Below are positions 35,086-45,747 of a DNA stretch of 64,000 bases, piece by piece. The translations under genes were made by a program, and so were the position numbers. Source of the stretch: Trichostrongylus colubriformis (taxonomy: Eukaryota; Nematoda; Chromadorea; Rhabditida; Trichostrongylidae); NCBI GenBank assembly GCA_963978905.1, contig OZ022256.1, forward strand, positions 17,299,731 through 17,363,730, given 5' to 3'. Within the stretch, counting starts at the first letter, position 1, and each line of letters opens with the position of its first letter. Under the pieces are notes generated by a model. The model was not told where the DNA came from. It made no database searches and saw only the letters and a program-made list of their open reading frames with translations.

Positions 35086-35991
35086 GTACGTCTTCCTTAC
35101 GTTGTATGGCCGAGATAGAGGGCCTTTCAAAAAGTAGAAGACTGAATGTAGTGTTAGATTTAAGAATCTATACAGTTTTTAAGACTTACTTTTCATCTCC
35201 TCTTCAATCACTGCAGATTGCTCATTACTTTTCATAAACCCTACTTGAAGAAGCCCATAATTGAAGAATTGATCACCGCTGTACGCTCTAATAGAATTTC
35301 AAATGCTTCAACGAATTTCAAAACATCATTCCCTAGTCTGGTTTCAGCTACGGAAGTGACACGTCACGGGGTTTTTTAGTGAAACCCCGACTGGTCCACT
35401 GAATTCATTCCTACTCCCTTCCAATAAAATACAAAATATTCCAAGTGTACCCAGGGGGGTCAATCCAGTGGCACAAGTGAAGGTGAGATTGCTATGGCAT
35501 TAAATGTGCAGAGTGCGGCAAGCATCAACTGCTTTGCATAGCCTTGCTGCACTACGTAGTAAATAGCTACGAGCTTGGACTTATCGTATCTGCTAATGAT
35601 ATAACTTCCATCAAACCTTCTATAATGAGTTCACAGAATCGGTACGATGGATTAGCACTAGGATAGTGATAGGACAGCGAAATGAAGTATTTGTCGAGTT
35701 TTGAAAGGCAGATGTGCAATCGTCGCAATTACGTTACAACAGCTGCTAGAGAACCCATCCAGTGAGAATAAGCTGGCTCTTGAGTATGCCTAAGTTTGAT
35801 AGTGAGCAGCTCAAGATCCAAGCAGCTAGAAGGGCTCTGCTGCAAGATGACACGTAAATACTCCAAAATCATTTAAATCAAGATATCCGAGCAAGAGTGA
35901 TTTGTGGAAATTACTCAACGATGCCGTCAGTAGGCACGCACCTTCCTTGATGTTATCTCGTATGCACTTTACGTGTGGCTCAGTGATACAG
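35086..35991. other. No supported gene
   Basis: Continues from the possible exon. No further exon, domain or repeat was recognised up to the retroelement LTR. Confidence 0.3.
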
Positions 35992-36205
35992 CAAACTTGG
36001 GTACTTAAACATTCATATATCTGTTATAGGAAGCATAAACAAAAGATAAACAAAGAATGTGTAAGGCTGTGAAGCACTATTCGCCCTGGTCCTTTCATAG
36101 GCGTCTAAGTTCTAATAACAATTTGATTATGGTAGACAAAACAGAGACAAATGATTAAATGCTGAGTTTCTAGAAAGCCGTCAAAACATAGATGTAGCAG
36201 CATAG
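35992..36205 (-). repeat. BEL element 3' LTR
   Basis: Matches the 5' LTR over 'agataaacaaag...ggcgtctaagttctaataacaattt...tggtagacaaaac...tttctagaaag...gcagcatagtc' and ends with a mutated SL1-like stretch at 35992-36010. It lacks about 155 bp present in the other LTR. The missing part lies between two copies of 'atataact' (44711 and 44859), so a deletion between short direct repeats explains the length difference. Confidence 0.7.
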
Positions 36206-36857
36206 TCTGCTGTATTCCTCAGTTAATACAAAGAAGAACAATATGGTTGGATCACATGGAATCTCTCGATCCTTGTTCCTCTTGCGGAGTTTCCGAAAGA
36301 TAACGTCGATCGCGCGCGCGTGATTCATATTGTCGATGATGTTCTGCCTTCTCCGTACGTCTAGTGTTATCATCTTTTTTTCCTGACTGTACGCTACGTT
36401 GGATTGTTTTATCGTGTTTGCGAGGTGAAAAGCAATTCTCCTCTTCACCATGACCCGCAGTGGGCTCTCCCCTGTAAGAATTAGATGGCATCTTCCTCAC
36501 TTGATTTGTTTAGGAGTCCATGTGTTCTTGCAATGTGTCCAGCTTGTGATAGAGTTTTTCTTGTGATTCATCGCATCTTGCTTGTTGAGCTGCACTCGTT
36601 TAATGATGTCGGATGCTTTCACAATGCTCCTCGTTCAGGCTTTCTACTTCAAATGTCAGCGATCTTCGAAGTTGAACGCAGCTTTCCTGTAGTATCATAG
36701 AAAATGTGCACGATTGTGGTTACTATCGAAGTTACCTGTCTCTCAACGGTTTCGAGAGAGAAGTAGCGATCTGTGAGCTTTTGTCGGATTGGTTAGCGAT
36801 GATTGTCAGCACGTGAGCGGTTTCTTTGAACATTTGCTCTCTTGTAAAGGTAAAGCT
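36206..36857 (-). other. Region between env and 3' LTR; charged frame at 36252-36500
   Basis: An 82-codon minus-strand frame (36500-36252) is rich in charged residues (for example RSVQSGKKDDNTRRTEKAEH) and an overlapping frame covers 36451-36170. Position suggests an env cytoplasmic tail that has gone out of frame or a small accessory frame. There is no similarity I recognise. Confidence 0.3.
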
Positions 36858-38088
36858 TCAACTGGGTTTAGATTTGAACGTAGTAGTCGATGAGAGATCG
36901 GCGTCTTGTGCGGAGCGCTTTGAGGAGGGCAGGCACTCCTGTTTCGGTGGGCGCGGATTGCATTTTTGTGGTTGATTCCATTCGGCGTTCCATGACTGTT
37001 TTGAAGATGAGGAGTATTGTTCTAGTAATGTAATAGATGTAGTGCAAGCAGATAGGATATCAAGGAGGACAGAAGCTGGATTAGAAGTGTTGCTGCATAT
37101 TTGAACTTGTATTTCGAAGCGACGGGCTAGCGCTTGGAAGACCGTTCGCAAGCACTTTACGGACAATTCCATGGGAAGTAGGAGAAGGGTGATAATGATC
37201 TTGATTCGTGGTCCATAGGAACAGACGAGTGAATAGCTTGCTACTAATGCTAACACGAAGGCTGCAGTAGCGACGCTGACCTTTTTATGCCATGCGGTGA
37301 AGGCATCTATGATATGAGAGAAATTTGGGAAAGCGAGTTCATTTAACAAATTGCTTTCTCCTTTGACGATCTTCATTGCTGAGCCTTGGACAGTTCGTGT
37401 CCATTGTACGATTGCTGCCACTTCAGATGAATTCTTTAACTTTCCACATGACACCCCACGTTTTTTTTTGATTTCCACTTTTGTGTGATAAAACCTGAGA
37501 GTGGGTTCGCTTCCTTCTTTGCTGCATCGGATGATAAAGAAATTGTTGTCGCGTCTAACGATAGCCATAAAAGGGTCACCCGACGTGCCGCGTTCGACCT
37601 TTGCTGCAGCTCCTCGAAGACAATCGTGACACCCTGTTGCGATAGTGTTTGATACCTTACAATCGGCGTATGGGATTATTATCTCACCCTCGTCAAAGTG
37701 CTCGTCCGACTGGACAATAGTTAGGCTGTGACAAATTAGGGTATAATGGCACGAACTGAACAGGCGTTGGAATCGGTCTTTAACAAGGTTATCCAGGTAT
37801 GCTTTAGCGGTGAACGATTTTCTACTTTTTTGTGAGAGAGGCTTGCGATGCCTGGATCGTTGCAACCACAACTGATTCTGCTCCCCGCTGGTTGGTATTC
37901 GCAATTATCTTGGACTGTGCAGTGTAGGTGCTTGGCCGCTTTTCTTGAGCCGCAAAGTAGGTTTGGATTTGATTTTTGGAGTTACATATTGCTAGTTCCC
38001 ATCCATCTGGACAAAGGTGGCTTAAAGCAGTGGATAATGCGGAAGTGAAAGGGAGGTTAGCGTGATTCGAATATTTCCAATATTTCAA
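36858..38088 (-). pseudogene. Env-like glycoprotein, C-terminal (class II, phlebovirus G2-like) part
   Basis: The main frame (37904-36858, 348 codons) contains DCKVSNTIATGCHDCLRGAA, matching the C..CY.CL.GA pattern near the C-terminus of phlebovirus-type G2 fusion glycoproteins. Endogenous nematode BEL/Pao elements are known to have acquired such an Env. Further cysteines follow, then a hydrophobic segment VSVATAAFVLALVASYSLVC that would be the membrane anchor, and a second hydrophobic run. An upstream frame (38088-37822) covers more N-terminal sequence with a frameshift between. The fusion-loop region was not identified, and the mariner at 38257-39082 cuts the gene. The element is old and the gene is broken. 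I do not propose any function for it now. Confidence 0.6.
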
Positions 38089-38256
38089 GCTATTGCTGGT
38101 CCTATCAAGGTCGAAGTCGCTCTCATGCTTTTCGAGGTTGTAGTGGTGGCTTTCATTTAATCACTTTTTCCCAATGAGGCACTTGAACGAATCGTAAATT
38201 TCGCGATTGATGGGTACTTCAAATATGCGATAATACAAACATCTACTATTCAAGTA

Positions 38257-39082
38257 TTAGCTTGTCCCAAAAGTCTTGTAGGATTTTTCTGAAAACATCA
38301 ATAACTTATGTTTACTTCGAGACAGATCTAGGTGGCTCAGGAATATGGTACAACGCTCTCTAGGCTTTCTAGCACGGTATATATTGATCCGCCAGATCCC
38401 GGTAAGAAAGCTACAATGCCCGTAGTCGTTACCCACCAGACGCCCGGTAACAATTACTGTGATTGACCTCGCAGCACTAAAACGACGGAAGCTTGTGACT
38501 ACATCAATAATGCGTTGGGAAAGGGAAGTGTGACATACGAGAACGTGCGCCGCTGGCTCAGCTTCAGCAGCGGCGAGATTGACATGGACGAAAAACCACG
38601 TGGAGGGCTGTGCTACTACTGGGACGCAAAGGAAACGCTCTTCCACGGAGTGCTGGTACAAGGCGAGGCTGTCTTCGCTGCCATATACACCCTCCATATT
38701 CGATACTCACCATCGCTGTTCGGGAAAAGCGCCGGAGAAGGTCCGCGGTCACCCACCTCAGTGACGACGCCCGCTTCCACGTCACAGGGAGTACCCAGGC
38801 CAAGCTATCGGAGCTCAGCTGAGAAGTTCTGCCCAGCCACCAAACTCTTCAGACATCGCCCAATCTGACTATCGCCTATCCTGTCCTCTGAAGTCCCTCC
38901 TTGCCAGGGGGAGATTCGTTGAATATGACTTGCTTGCAAAGGCGATCGCTAACCTCTTCGATTCTCAGAACCTAGAGTTCTGGGAGGAGAGAATCAGCGA
39001 TCCACCTATGTGATGGCAGATTGCTGTCGATAACAATGGTGACTGCGTTGTTGCCTAATCTTTGACTTTTGTTACAACCTAA
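38257..39082 (+). mobile_element. Internally deleted mariner inside env
   Basis: Terminal repeats TTAGCTTGTCCCAAAAGTCT (38257) and its inverse ending ...TTGTTACAACCTAA (39082) are flanked by TA on both sides. The interior retains the transposase helix-turn-helix region (about 38494-38600, with ALGKGSVTYENVRRWLSFSS) and the C-terminus (about 38930-39010, with SQNLEFWEERISD). The middle, with the first catalytic aspartate, is deleted. At 826 bp against about 1.3 kb for intact mariners it is non-autonomous. A sister copy with the same deletion pattern lies at 51604-52425. Confidence 0.75.
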
Positions 39083-39133
39083 TAGAAACAGCCGCACCGT
39101 AGGCCTTCACAACTTTCGATACAGCAGGTTACC

Positions 39134-40101
39134 CTAGAAAAGATATTTCTTTTGCAGAGCTCCAAGATTTTTGTCGTACAATGGATATTTTCGCTTTTGT
39201 TGTTCATACATGATCGTGATTATGCGCATCTTCTGGAATCTATGACCCGTTGTTCCGTATTTCTTATATACATGACACTTTGCTAGAGACCTTCCTATTT
39301 GAAGCGCAACTCTTTCATGGCGGTATCGCTGCTTACTAGAAGGATGCCTTTCGATTGAAGCTATCCAATTAGAGAATCTCATTAAGCTCAATGCAGAATT
39401 GTGCTCCTTTAGATGGAACCCTACAAGATTTCGTATGATATGCGAAACATTAATAAGTGACATGCTTCTATGCGACAAAGTATCCCTAGAATTGCGAAGG
39501 TAATGATAGGCGAATGCAAAATTGATCTAACATCGTACTGCGCTCTTTTCCTTGTTGAGATTTTCTCTTTTCCCTCCTTCAATTGTTTCGATAAGCACTA
39601 GAAAAATGAAAGAATCACCGCCGCTGCTGTTATTGCTGCTTTTAGGAAACAGTGTGGATTGAAAATGTTGGCTGGAGCTGCGCCACATGTTTTTCCGGCA
39701 ATAAGCACTTTCTGTCTATGCCTGACCTTCCTTCCCAGTGTATGATGACGTAGAGTGATCCCTGGATTGAGACTCAACAATTCGAACGATGATGGGCTCT
39801 CTTTGATGAAACACTGATCGTCGATGCATAATTCATTCCCCTTATGCTTGTGGGACTGAGTCCAATTTCCTGTTCTGTGCACTTTATGCACTATACGGGT
39901 TTAGCATGTGTGCAGTTGCAACGGATAGTAGAAGCTGGAAGAGGGATGAGGAGTAAGTAGTTCTGAGTGGTGATAACGTGATGTGCTACGGTCGTTCCTC
40001 ATGTGACTGGTCATCGTGGTGAATCCTTTTTCTTGGTCGAAATTTGTAGCGGGAAGTACGAATTGCGATAGTGTCGCCCTCGCACTTGTCTTTCGTTGCA
40101 C
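39134..40101 (-). pseudogene. Upstream part of env region of the BEL element
   Basis: Frames 40101-39901, 39891-39598 and 39478-39134 lie between the DUF5641-like end of pol and the mariner that splits env. The middle one ends with a hydrophobic run CFLKAAITAAAVILSFF that could be a signal peptide or membrane segment, preceded by several cysteines. Identity as Env is inferred from position. No domain in this part was recognised. Confidence 0.4.
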
Positions 40102-40160
40102 TTGCTTTCTTGTGGTTTTCTACGTGAGCTTCATTGTTTTCGAAATTTGGCATACGCCCA

Positions 40161-40400
40161 TTATAGTCGGAGTGGCCCAGTTCTTATAGGTTTTATAGGG
40201 CGTCCGACTTTGTGACCACTCGAGAGTCTAACTTCGGCTTCACGAATCACATTATTGCGTGATATTTTCACGCCTGTGATTCTTCCGAATTTCCATATGT
40301 TTCTAGGGAGGATAGGGGCTGATATGAGAACTACCGTATCCTTTGATTGTATTAGAATTTGCCCATGATTATTGTTGATAGTAAGCCTGTGGGGCGGAGG
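40161..40400 (-). pseudogene. DUF5641-like C-terminal domain of BEL/Pao pol
   Basis: The minus-strand frame reads ILPRNIWKFGRITGVKISRN, then VIREAEVRLSSGHKVGRPIK. This matches the W..GRI......DG..R.A.VR...G....RPI pattern of the small barrel (DUF5641) that closes BEL/Pao integrases and contacts DNA or chromatin. The N-terminal end is cut by the SINE-like insertion at 40389. Integrase sequence resumes on its other side. Confidence 0.7.
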
Positions 40401-40690
40401 TGGTGTAGTGGCATGTGGCGCACACCCCACTCTCATGGTGCGGGAACCAAATCTCCATCATAGACCCCTAGGTCAACCAAGCTTTCCATCCCTCCGGGGT
40501 AGGCAAATTGGTACCAGACTCGTCTGGGAGGATAAAAGCACTGTTGTACATCGGCTGCCCACCGCAAGTATTGTATAGGTCACATCACATTCGCCAACCA
40601 CCACGATCCTGAATGAAACTAGAACTGTGCGGCGCATCCGAGAAAGAGGTTGTAACGCCGGGAACTTCATCCTTCACCTTTAGTAAGCTT
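40389..40690 (+). mobile_element. SINE-like repeat with tRNA-like head
   Basis: The plus-strand start contains 'tggtgtagtgg' (about 40402-40412), a good Pol III A box. About 35 bases on is 'gggaaccaaatctcc', a decayed B box. The body includes 'gtaggcaaattggtaccaga' and 'ctgggaggataaaagcactg', words I associate with an abundant hookworm short interspersed repeat. The insertion splits integrase from the DUF5641-like domain of the BEL element, so it is younger than the BEL copy. Exact ends and target duplication were not defined. Confidence 0.5.
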
Positions 40691-41230
40691 GTGAATTTCT
40701 CGCAGACTGCTGAGATGCTAAGATAATACTCGCTCCAAATGGTCTAGGAACGTTCTGTGTTTTTGTAATCGATCTTGGAGCCGCTTCGGTCTGCTTTCGA
40801 GTCCTTAGTAAGCTGTGTCCTGCAGGGGGTGAGTAAGTGGGGTCCTGAATTTCTTCGTTTTCTACTTAAAATGCGTCCGTGATGCTCATATCGCGTTGAA
40901 TGAAATTAATAGGGCGTAATATTAGTGTGAGTGTCTCGAGTTCTTTTCCATTCACATGACTGTCATTCATGTTGACTTATACCGAGCAAGTATGATGTAC
41001 TTGATCAGCCGTTGGTAAAAAGCTCTCTGCCACGAAGCACACGGTGTGATCGTTCTCTGTGCCCTTTCGTAGTCATTGTTTCGGCTAGGGTCTGGTCGTT
41101 AGTCATTGAGAGAACTGCATTGCGAAAAATTTCGTTGCTAGAAGGAAATATGGTCCATTGTCAGATATGATCCTTTTAAGCTCGCCTGGGATGTTGTCAT
41201 ATCAGTGACTATTTCTATGTAAACTAGTCT
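40691..41230 (-). pseudogene. BEL/Pao integrase remnant
   Basis: Near 41180-41110 the minus strand reads GELKRIISDNGPYFLLATKF, matching the integrase core around the second catalytic aspartate (P..I.SDNG..F). Further along, about 40740-40690, WSEYYLSISAVCEKFTSLLK resembles the W..EYL..LRE region that precedes the DUF5641 domain. Stops interrupt the frame. The enzyme would have inserted element cDNA into the genome. Confidence 0.6.
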
Positions 41231-41339
41231 TGTCCTTTCTCATGATATGATGATCCCATTGGTCGCACTTCTCAGATACGGGACTAAAGTAGTAGATTTC
41301 TACATTTTCGATACGTTGTGTTCTTCACACGTTTATCCG

Positions 41340-41850
41340 GCGAGTCACCCACGTTGGGTTGATACTTATATGGAAGATCACTTAGACCATCGCCCAGTGC
41401 TGCGCAACAATAGAATTATGCACTGAGGAAAAGGTCAATGTTGAGCTTTCCACTGAGCATCTAATTTCCACATTTAGGCGATAGATATAAACCGATATTG
41501 AAGATGTCACCGATGAGGTAGGTGACTATTATTCAGAGGTCCAGATGGTTTAGCGATCGATACCTTTTGTTACAATAATATCGACAATAAATGTCCAAGA
41601 ATGACATGGGTAAACCCACTAATCAGTTAAGTCTATTGCTGGAGTGGTCACTATTGGGAGTATAGTAGTTTAGGATCGACAGATCTGGATTCGTCTGCAT
41701 CAACTGGTGGCAATTTGTCCATTTGCTGAACATGTTTCCCACAGATTGGTGGTAGATCCATATGCCGATATCGATGCTTATCGGTTTTGTGGAACGCCAC
41801 TATTTGGAATTTTACATAGTCTAGCAGTCGACACCTAGTATACTCACACC
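41340..41850. repeat. Dispersed ~500-bp repeat, copy 1
   Basis: Matches 50280-50760 closely and 59160-59600 in part. Shared words include 'gataccttttgttacaata', 'agtggtcactattgggagt', 'ggcaatttgtccatttgctga' and 'gccactatttggaatttta'. Short minus-strand frames inside are conserved only as DNA. Here it joins directly to the CA-rich array at 41840. Confidence 0.7.
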
Positions 41851-43480
41851 AACAGAGACACACATACACATACTATCAACAGACACACGCAACAGCAGAC
41901 ACACACTTCACCAGACACACACATACACACACCAACAGACATACACGCCAGCAGACAGACACATACACACACATCAACAGGCACACACAACAACGGACAT
42001 ACACGTACACGCATCAACAGATACACACAACAACAGACACACATATACACACACGTCAACAGACACACACACACCAGCAGTCAACCACATACACGAAACA
42101 ATAGGCGCACACATACAGACACTACCAGACACGCACACATGCACACACATCAACAGACACACACATACTCACATCAACAGACACACACACCAGCAGACAC
42201 ATAATCATTTACACACGCCAACAGACACACACAACAACAGACACACACACCACTACACATGCATACCCACCAACAGACACTCACACCAACAGACACACAC
42301 GAATAGACACATAAAATTCACGCACATCAACAGAGCACACAACAACAGACACACACACATTTACAATTCAACAGAAACGCACCGACAGACACATACCACC
42401 ACCACCACCACACACACATACACACACCAACAAACACTCACACCAACAGACACACACATAAACACACATCAACAGACACTCACACCAACAGACACACACG
42501 AATAGACACATAAAATTCACGCACATCAACAGAGCACACAACAACAGACACACACACATTTACAATTCAACAGAAACGCACCGACAGACACATACCACCA
42601 CCACCACCACACACACATACACACACCAACAAACACTCACACCAACAGACACACACATAAACACACATCAACAGACACTCACACGAGCAAACACACAAGA
42701 ACAAACACACATATGCACAGACCAACATCAAAAGACGCACACAACAACAGACACGTGTACACACACGTCAACAGAGACCCACACCAGCAGACACACATAC
42801 ACAAAACAACAAACGCACACATACGTCAAGAAACACACATACACACACCAACAGACACTCACACAAGCCACACAAGAATAGACACACATATGCACAGACC
42901 AACATCAAAAGACACACACAATAACAGACACGCGTACACACATCAACATACGCACGCGCCAGCAGACACACACCAACAGACACACACAACAACAGACACA
43001 CACGTATACACACCAACAGACACACATGCACACACGTCAACAGACACACACACCAGCAGACACACATACACAAAACAACAAACGCACACATACGTCAAGA
43101 AACACACATACCCACACCAACAGACACTCACACGAACAGACACACACGTACAGACACGCACATACACACACCAACGGATACATACATACACACAACAACA
43201 GACACACATACAGACACACTACCAGACACGCACACTTACGCATACATCAACAGACACACACATACTCATTCATCAACAGACACACACCAGCAGACACACA
43301 CACATACACAGACCGACATCAGCGGACACACACATACACACACAAGAAGAGGCATACACATACATACATCAACAGGCACACACACTGACAACAATAGACA
43401 CACGTGTACTCACATTAACAGGCACACACGCCAGCAGGCACACATACACACAACAACAGACCCTTACACCACCGTGCAAT
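41851..43480. repeat. CA-rich degenerate microsatellite/minisatellite array
   Basis: About 1.6 kb of short variants of CACACACATCAACAGACA. Larger duplications are superimposed: a ~205-bp block at about 42279-42483 is repeated at 42484-42688 (including a CCACCACCACCACCAC run), and a ~190-bp block at 42690-42880 recurs at 42885-43110. Open frames of up to 262 codons (42713-43501) result from the bias. The array probably grew from the CA tail that ends the GATA-monomer repeat family. Confidence 0.9.
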
Positions 43481-43549
43481 TCTGTGTGTGCGTCTTTATA
43501 ATAACTCTGGCTAAATTGGTCTCGATGCCATGAGAATGGGTTGCTTTAC

Positions 43550-44665
43550 TTCTTGCGGGAACTGGGAGTTGTGAGTCGTTCCCGGCCTTTTAAAATGTCG
43601 TGCCTATCGAGTTGGGGATTGAGCTGTTCTAGAATTTTCAGCTGTTGGATGAGACATGTGTTTTCTGTGGTTCCTTATAAGTATCATCAGAGCCGTTTCC
43701 CTTTTGTTTGCAACGAGTGCAATGCACTTCGGGTGGACGCTCGAACGTCCGACACGCCCTCGGGTTCTCGGCTCCCCGTCACGCCTCCTCCTTGTCGTCG
43801 CTCCAAGCGTTTTTCTTGCTCGTAGTTATCGCCGTCCCTCGTCTGGAATGCTCCTGAGGTTAGGAAATGTCGTCATGACTCATCCTCCAACAGTACCCTT
43901 TACAGTACGGAGTTCTCGGACGCTCCTAAAAGAGTTTTCCATTTCCATGTCTTTCCTCCGAATTTCGCGCTGGCGATTGGTACCAGCTCGACCTTGGGTT
44001 CCTTTGACTATGATACATATTCTTCTGTTTGTTGTAGTTCTTCGTAGAGAACGTTGTGTGTGGTGATCGCTCTTCGAAGGAGTTCCTGCGCACTCTATGC
44101 GTCGACCTGTACTTTTAGAGAATTTCAAGCAACTTCGGTATGTCTGAAAAGAGGTCGTCTGCAGCTTTTACGTATTTGTCAAGGGCGCAGTCAGTGTTGC
44201 CAGATTCTGCAAAAATCGTAGCTTTTGCTTTACATAATTTAACTGAAAATCTGTGATGTCGCTGTCGGGTTTCGTCTGTAGGGAACTTTGACTGTAGATT
44301 CCGAAGCCCATAGAAATCACGCGAAAGAAGTGAGAGTCGAGAACTAGCTTTGTAATGGTTCCCTAATGAGTTGACGAAAAAGTCTTATCGTTATGCTCAG
44401 TGTCAGCTACGAAAGACGTCAACAAGTGCAAAGTGTGCAAGGTGAAAAGACTGAGGTTAGTTGTTTTCACGCGATGGAACAGAGTCAGACGAGCAGCCGT
44501 CAAGTGATATTGGACCGTCACCGTGCAAGAAGCGAAAAGATGAAGTGTCGCTGTGCTGCAACGTAGCTCCACGTGTGCGTTGTCGTGTAGTTGCTGACTC
44601 GTGGGCTGGATTGCTGTCTCTGCTGCTAAACTTGTAACCGTGGTTGACAGTGGCCGATACACCAT
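43550..44665 (-). pseudogene. Degraded gag region of the BEL element
   Basis: An ATG at 44665 lies 20 bases downstream of the SL1-like sequence and opens a 100-codon frame (to 44363). Another frame (44128-43880) is basic and glutamine/arginine-rich. Near 43735-43690 a stretch VHCTRCKQKGNGSDDT is reminiscent of a CCHC zinc knuckle that has lost its H and last C. The assignment rests mainly on position between 5' LTR and pol, and no gag domain is securely recognised. Confidence 0.35.
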
Positions 44666-44685
44666 TGCGATCGGTTCAGTGCAAC

Positions 44686-44706
44686 CTCAAACTTGGGTAA
44701 TTAAAC
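44686..44706 (-). promoter_or_regulatory. SL1 spliced-leader sequence at the LTR end
   Basis: Read on the minus strand, the 21 bases from GTTTAATTACCC to AAGTTTGAG equal nucleotides 2-22 of nematode SL1 RNA. The bases that follow (gttgcactgaacc) differ from the SL1 intron half, so this is not an SL RNA gene. A diverged version sits at the same place in the 3' LTR. An ATG follows 20 bases downstream, the spacing typical of trans-spliced mRNAs. This suggests the element carries a genome-encoded leader. Confidence 0.8.
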
Positions 44707-45053
44707 ATTTATATAACTTTTTGAATTCTGATAGCTGCTGATCGTCATCGCCGAAGCCTGCAATGCGGAAGTTACTACAGCGATGCTGAGTTATGGGCAA
44801 AAGCTCCCTCCGACATCGAAATTTTGCCCACATTTCAGCATCCTTGTAGTAATTGATATAACTGTTCTAAAAAGAACAAAGAAAAGATAAACAAGGGGTT
44901 TGGAAAGCTGTAGGGAATTCGTCTTAGTCCTTTCACTGGCGTCTACGATAGGTTCTAATAACAATTCGATTATGGTAGACAAAACACAGTCAGGTGAATA
45001 AGTGCTAAGTTTCTAGAAAGCAGTCAAAACATAAATGTAGCAGCATAGTCTTC
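44686..45053 (-). repeat. BEL element 5' LTR
   Basis: Shares its sequence with the 3' LTR at 35992-36205. In element orientation it begins near 'gactatgctgctac' and ends with the SL1-identical stretch at 44706-44686. Its outer end is interrupted at 45054 by the TA target of a palindromic mariner. No TG...CA termini are evident at these borders, so exact LTR ends are uncertain. Confidence 0.65.
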
Positions 45054-45055
45054 TA

Positions 45056-45745
45056 TTAGGTGTATGCAGAATATATGGCCAAAACTGACCACTTTCTTCA
45101 AAACGCCATAACTTCGCTCAGACACAACTTTATTTGTCGAAATAAAAACCATTCGAAGCTACACAACCGTGCCAACGATCTGTTAAAGAAAATATGCCAT
45201 CATGATCAAATTCAGGATTGCGAAAATAATGAAGTCAACGATGGCATTTTCAACATGCATCGTTTCGGCGAACTCCTTCTGACCCAGGTTTGCATCGAGA
45301 ACCGGGAAAAAGTGGTAATTCGTCAGAGATATTTCTGAGGAATAAGGGGGGTGAGGGAGAGTCTCGATCAGTTTCTGCCAGGTGACTTGCGAACTGTGGG
45401 GTTTTGCGTTGTTTTGCGCACCCAGTAAAAAAATGATGCAGTTAGGCATCGAGCCTCTCCCTCACCCCCCCCCCCCATATTCCCCAGACCTGTCCCTGAC
45501 GGGTTACCACTTTTTCCGGGTTCCCGATGCAAACCTGCGGCAGAAAAATTATGCACGGTAGAAATGCCATTCTTGACTTTATTGATTCTCGCAATCCAGG
45601 ATTTGATCGTGATGGTATATTTTCCTTACCAGATCGTTGGCAAAATTCTGTAGATTCGAATGGCTTTTTATTTCGACAAATAAAGTGGTGTCTGAGCGAA
45701 GTTATGGCCAATTACGTTTCGGCCATTTATTCTGCATACACCTAA
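45056..45745. mobile_element. Palindromic mariner: two opposed 3' ends (first)
   Basis: Ends TTAGGTGTATGCAGAATATA and its inverse are bordered by TA (45054-45055, 45746-45747). The minus-strand left arm encodes a mariner C-terminal piece (TLPHPPYSSEISLTNYHFF). The plus-strand right arm encodes the same region (PPYSPDLSLTGYHFF, then DSRNPGFDRDGIFSLPDRWQ). The two arms meet near 45430-45450. Each arm lacks the first two thirds of the transposase, so the unit is a tail-to-tail fusion. Confidence 0.8.
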
Positions 45746-45747
45746 TA

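Larger units (their letters stand above)
35992..45053 (-). mobile_element. BEL/Pao-type LTR retroelement with env, heavily nested
   Basis: Two direct repeats, 45053-44686 and 36205-35992, act as LTRs. Between them on the minus strand are a degraded gag region, an integrase, a DUF5641-like domain and an Env with phlebovirus-like glycoprotein features. This gene order is known for env-bearing BEL/Pao elements of nematodes. Reverse transcriptase and RNase H are missing, replaced by a dispersed repeat (41340-41850) and CA-rich sequence (41851-43480). Later insertions are a SINE-like repeat (40389-40690) in pol and a mariner (38257-39082) in env. The element is dead, but its order can be followed. 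Confidence 0.7.

Noticed and set aside
42713..43501. 262-codon open frame rich in H, T and Q
   Set aside because: It is produced by the CA-rich array; all three frames and both strands are open for long stretches and composition is purely that of the repeat.
43880..44128. Basic frame as an RNA-binding gag domain
   Set aside because: Composition alone is suggestive but there is no intact zinc knuckle, so only a position-based gag region is reported.
44686..44706. Genuine SL1 RNA gene
   Set aside because: Sequence after the leader does not match the SL1 intron half or its Sm-site region, and the sequence lies in an LTR repeated at 35992.
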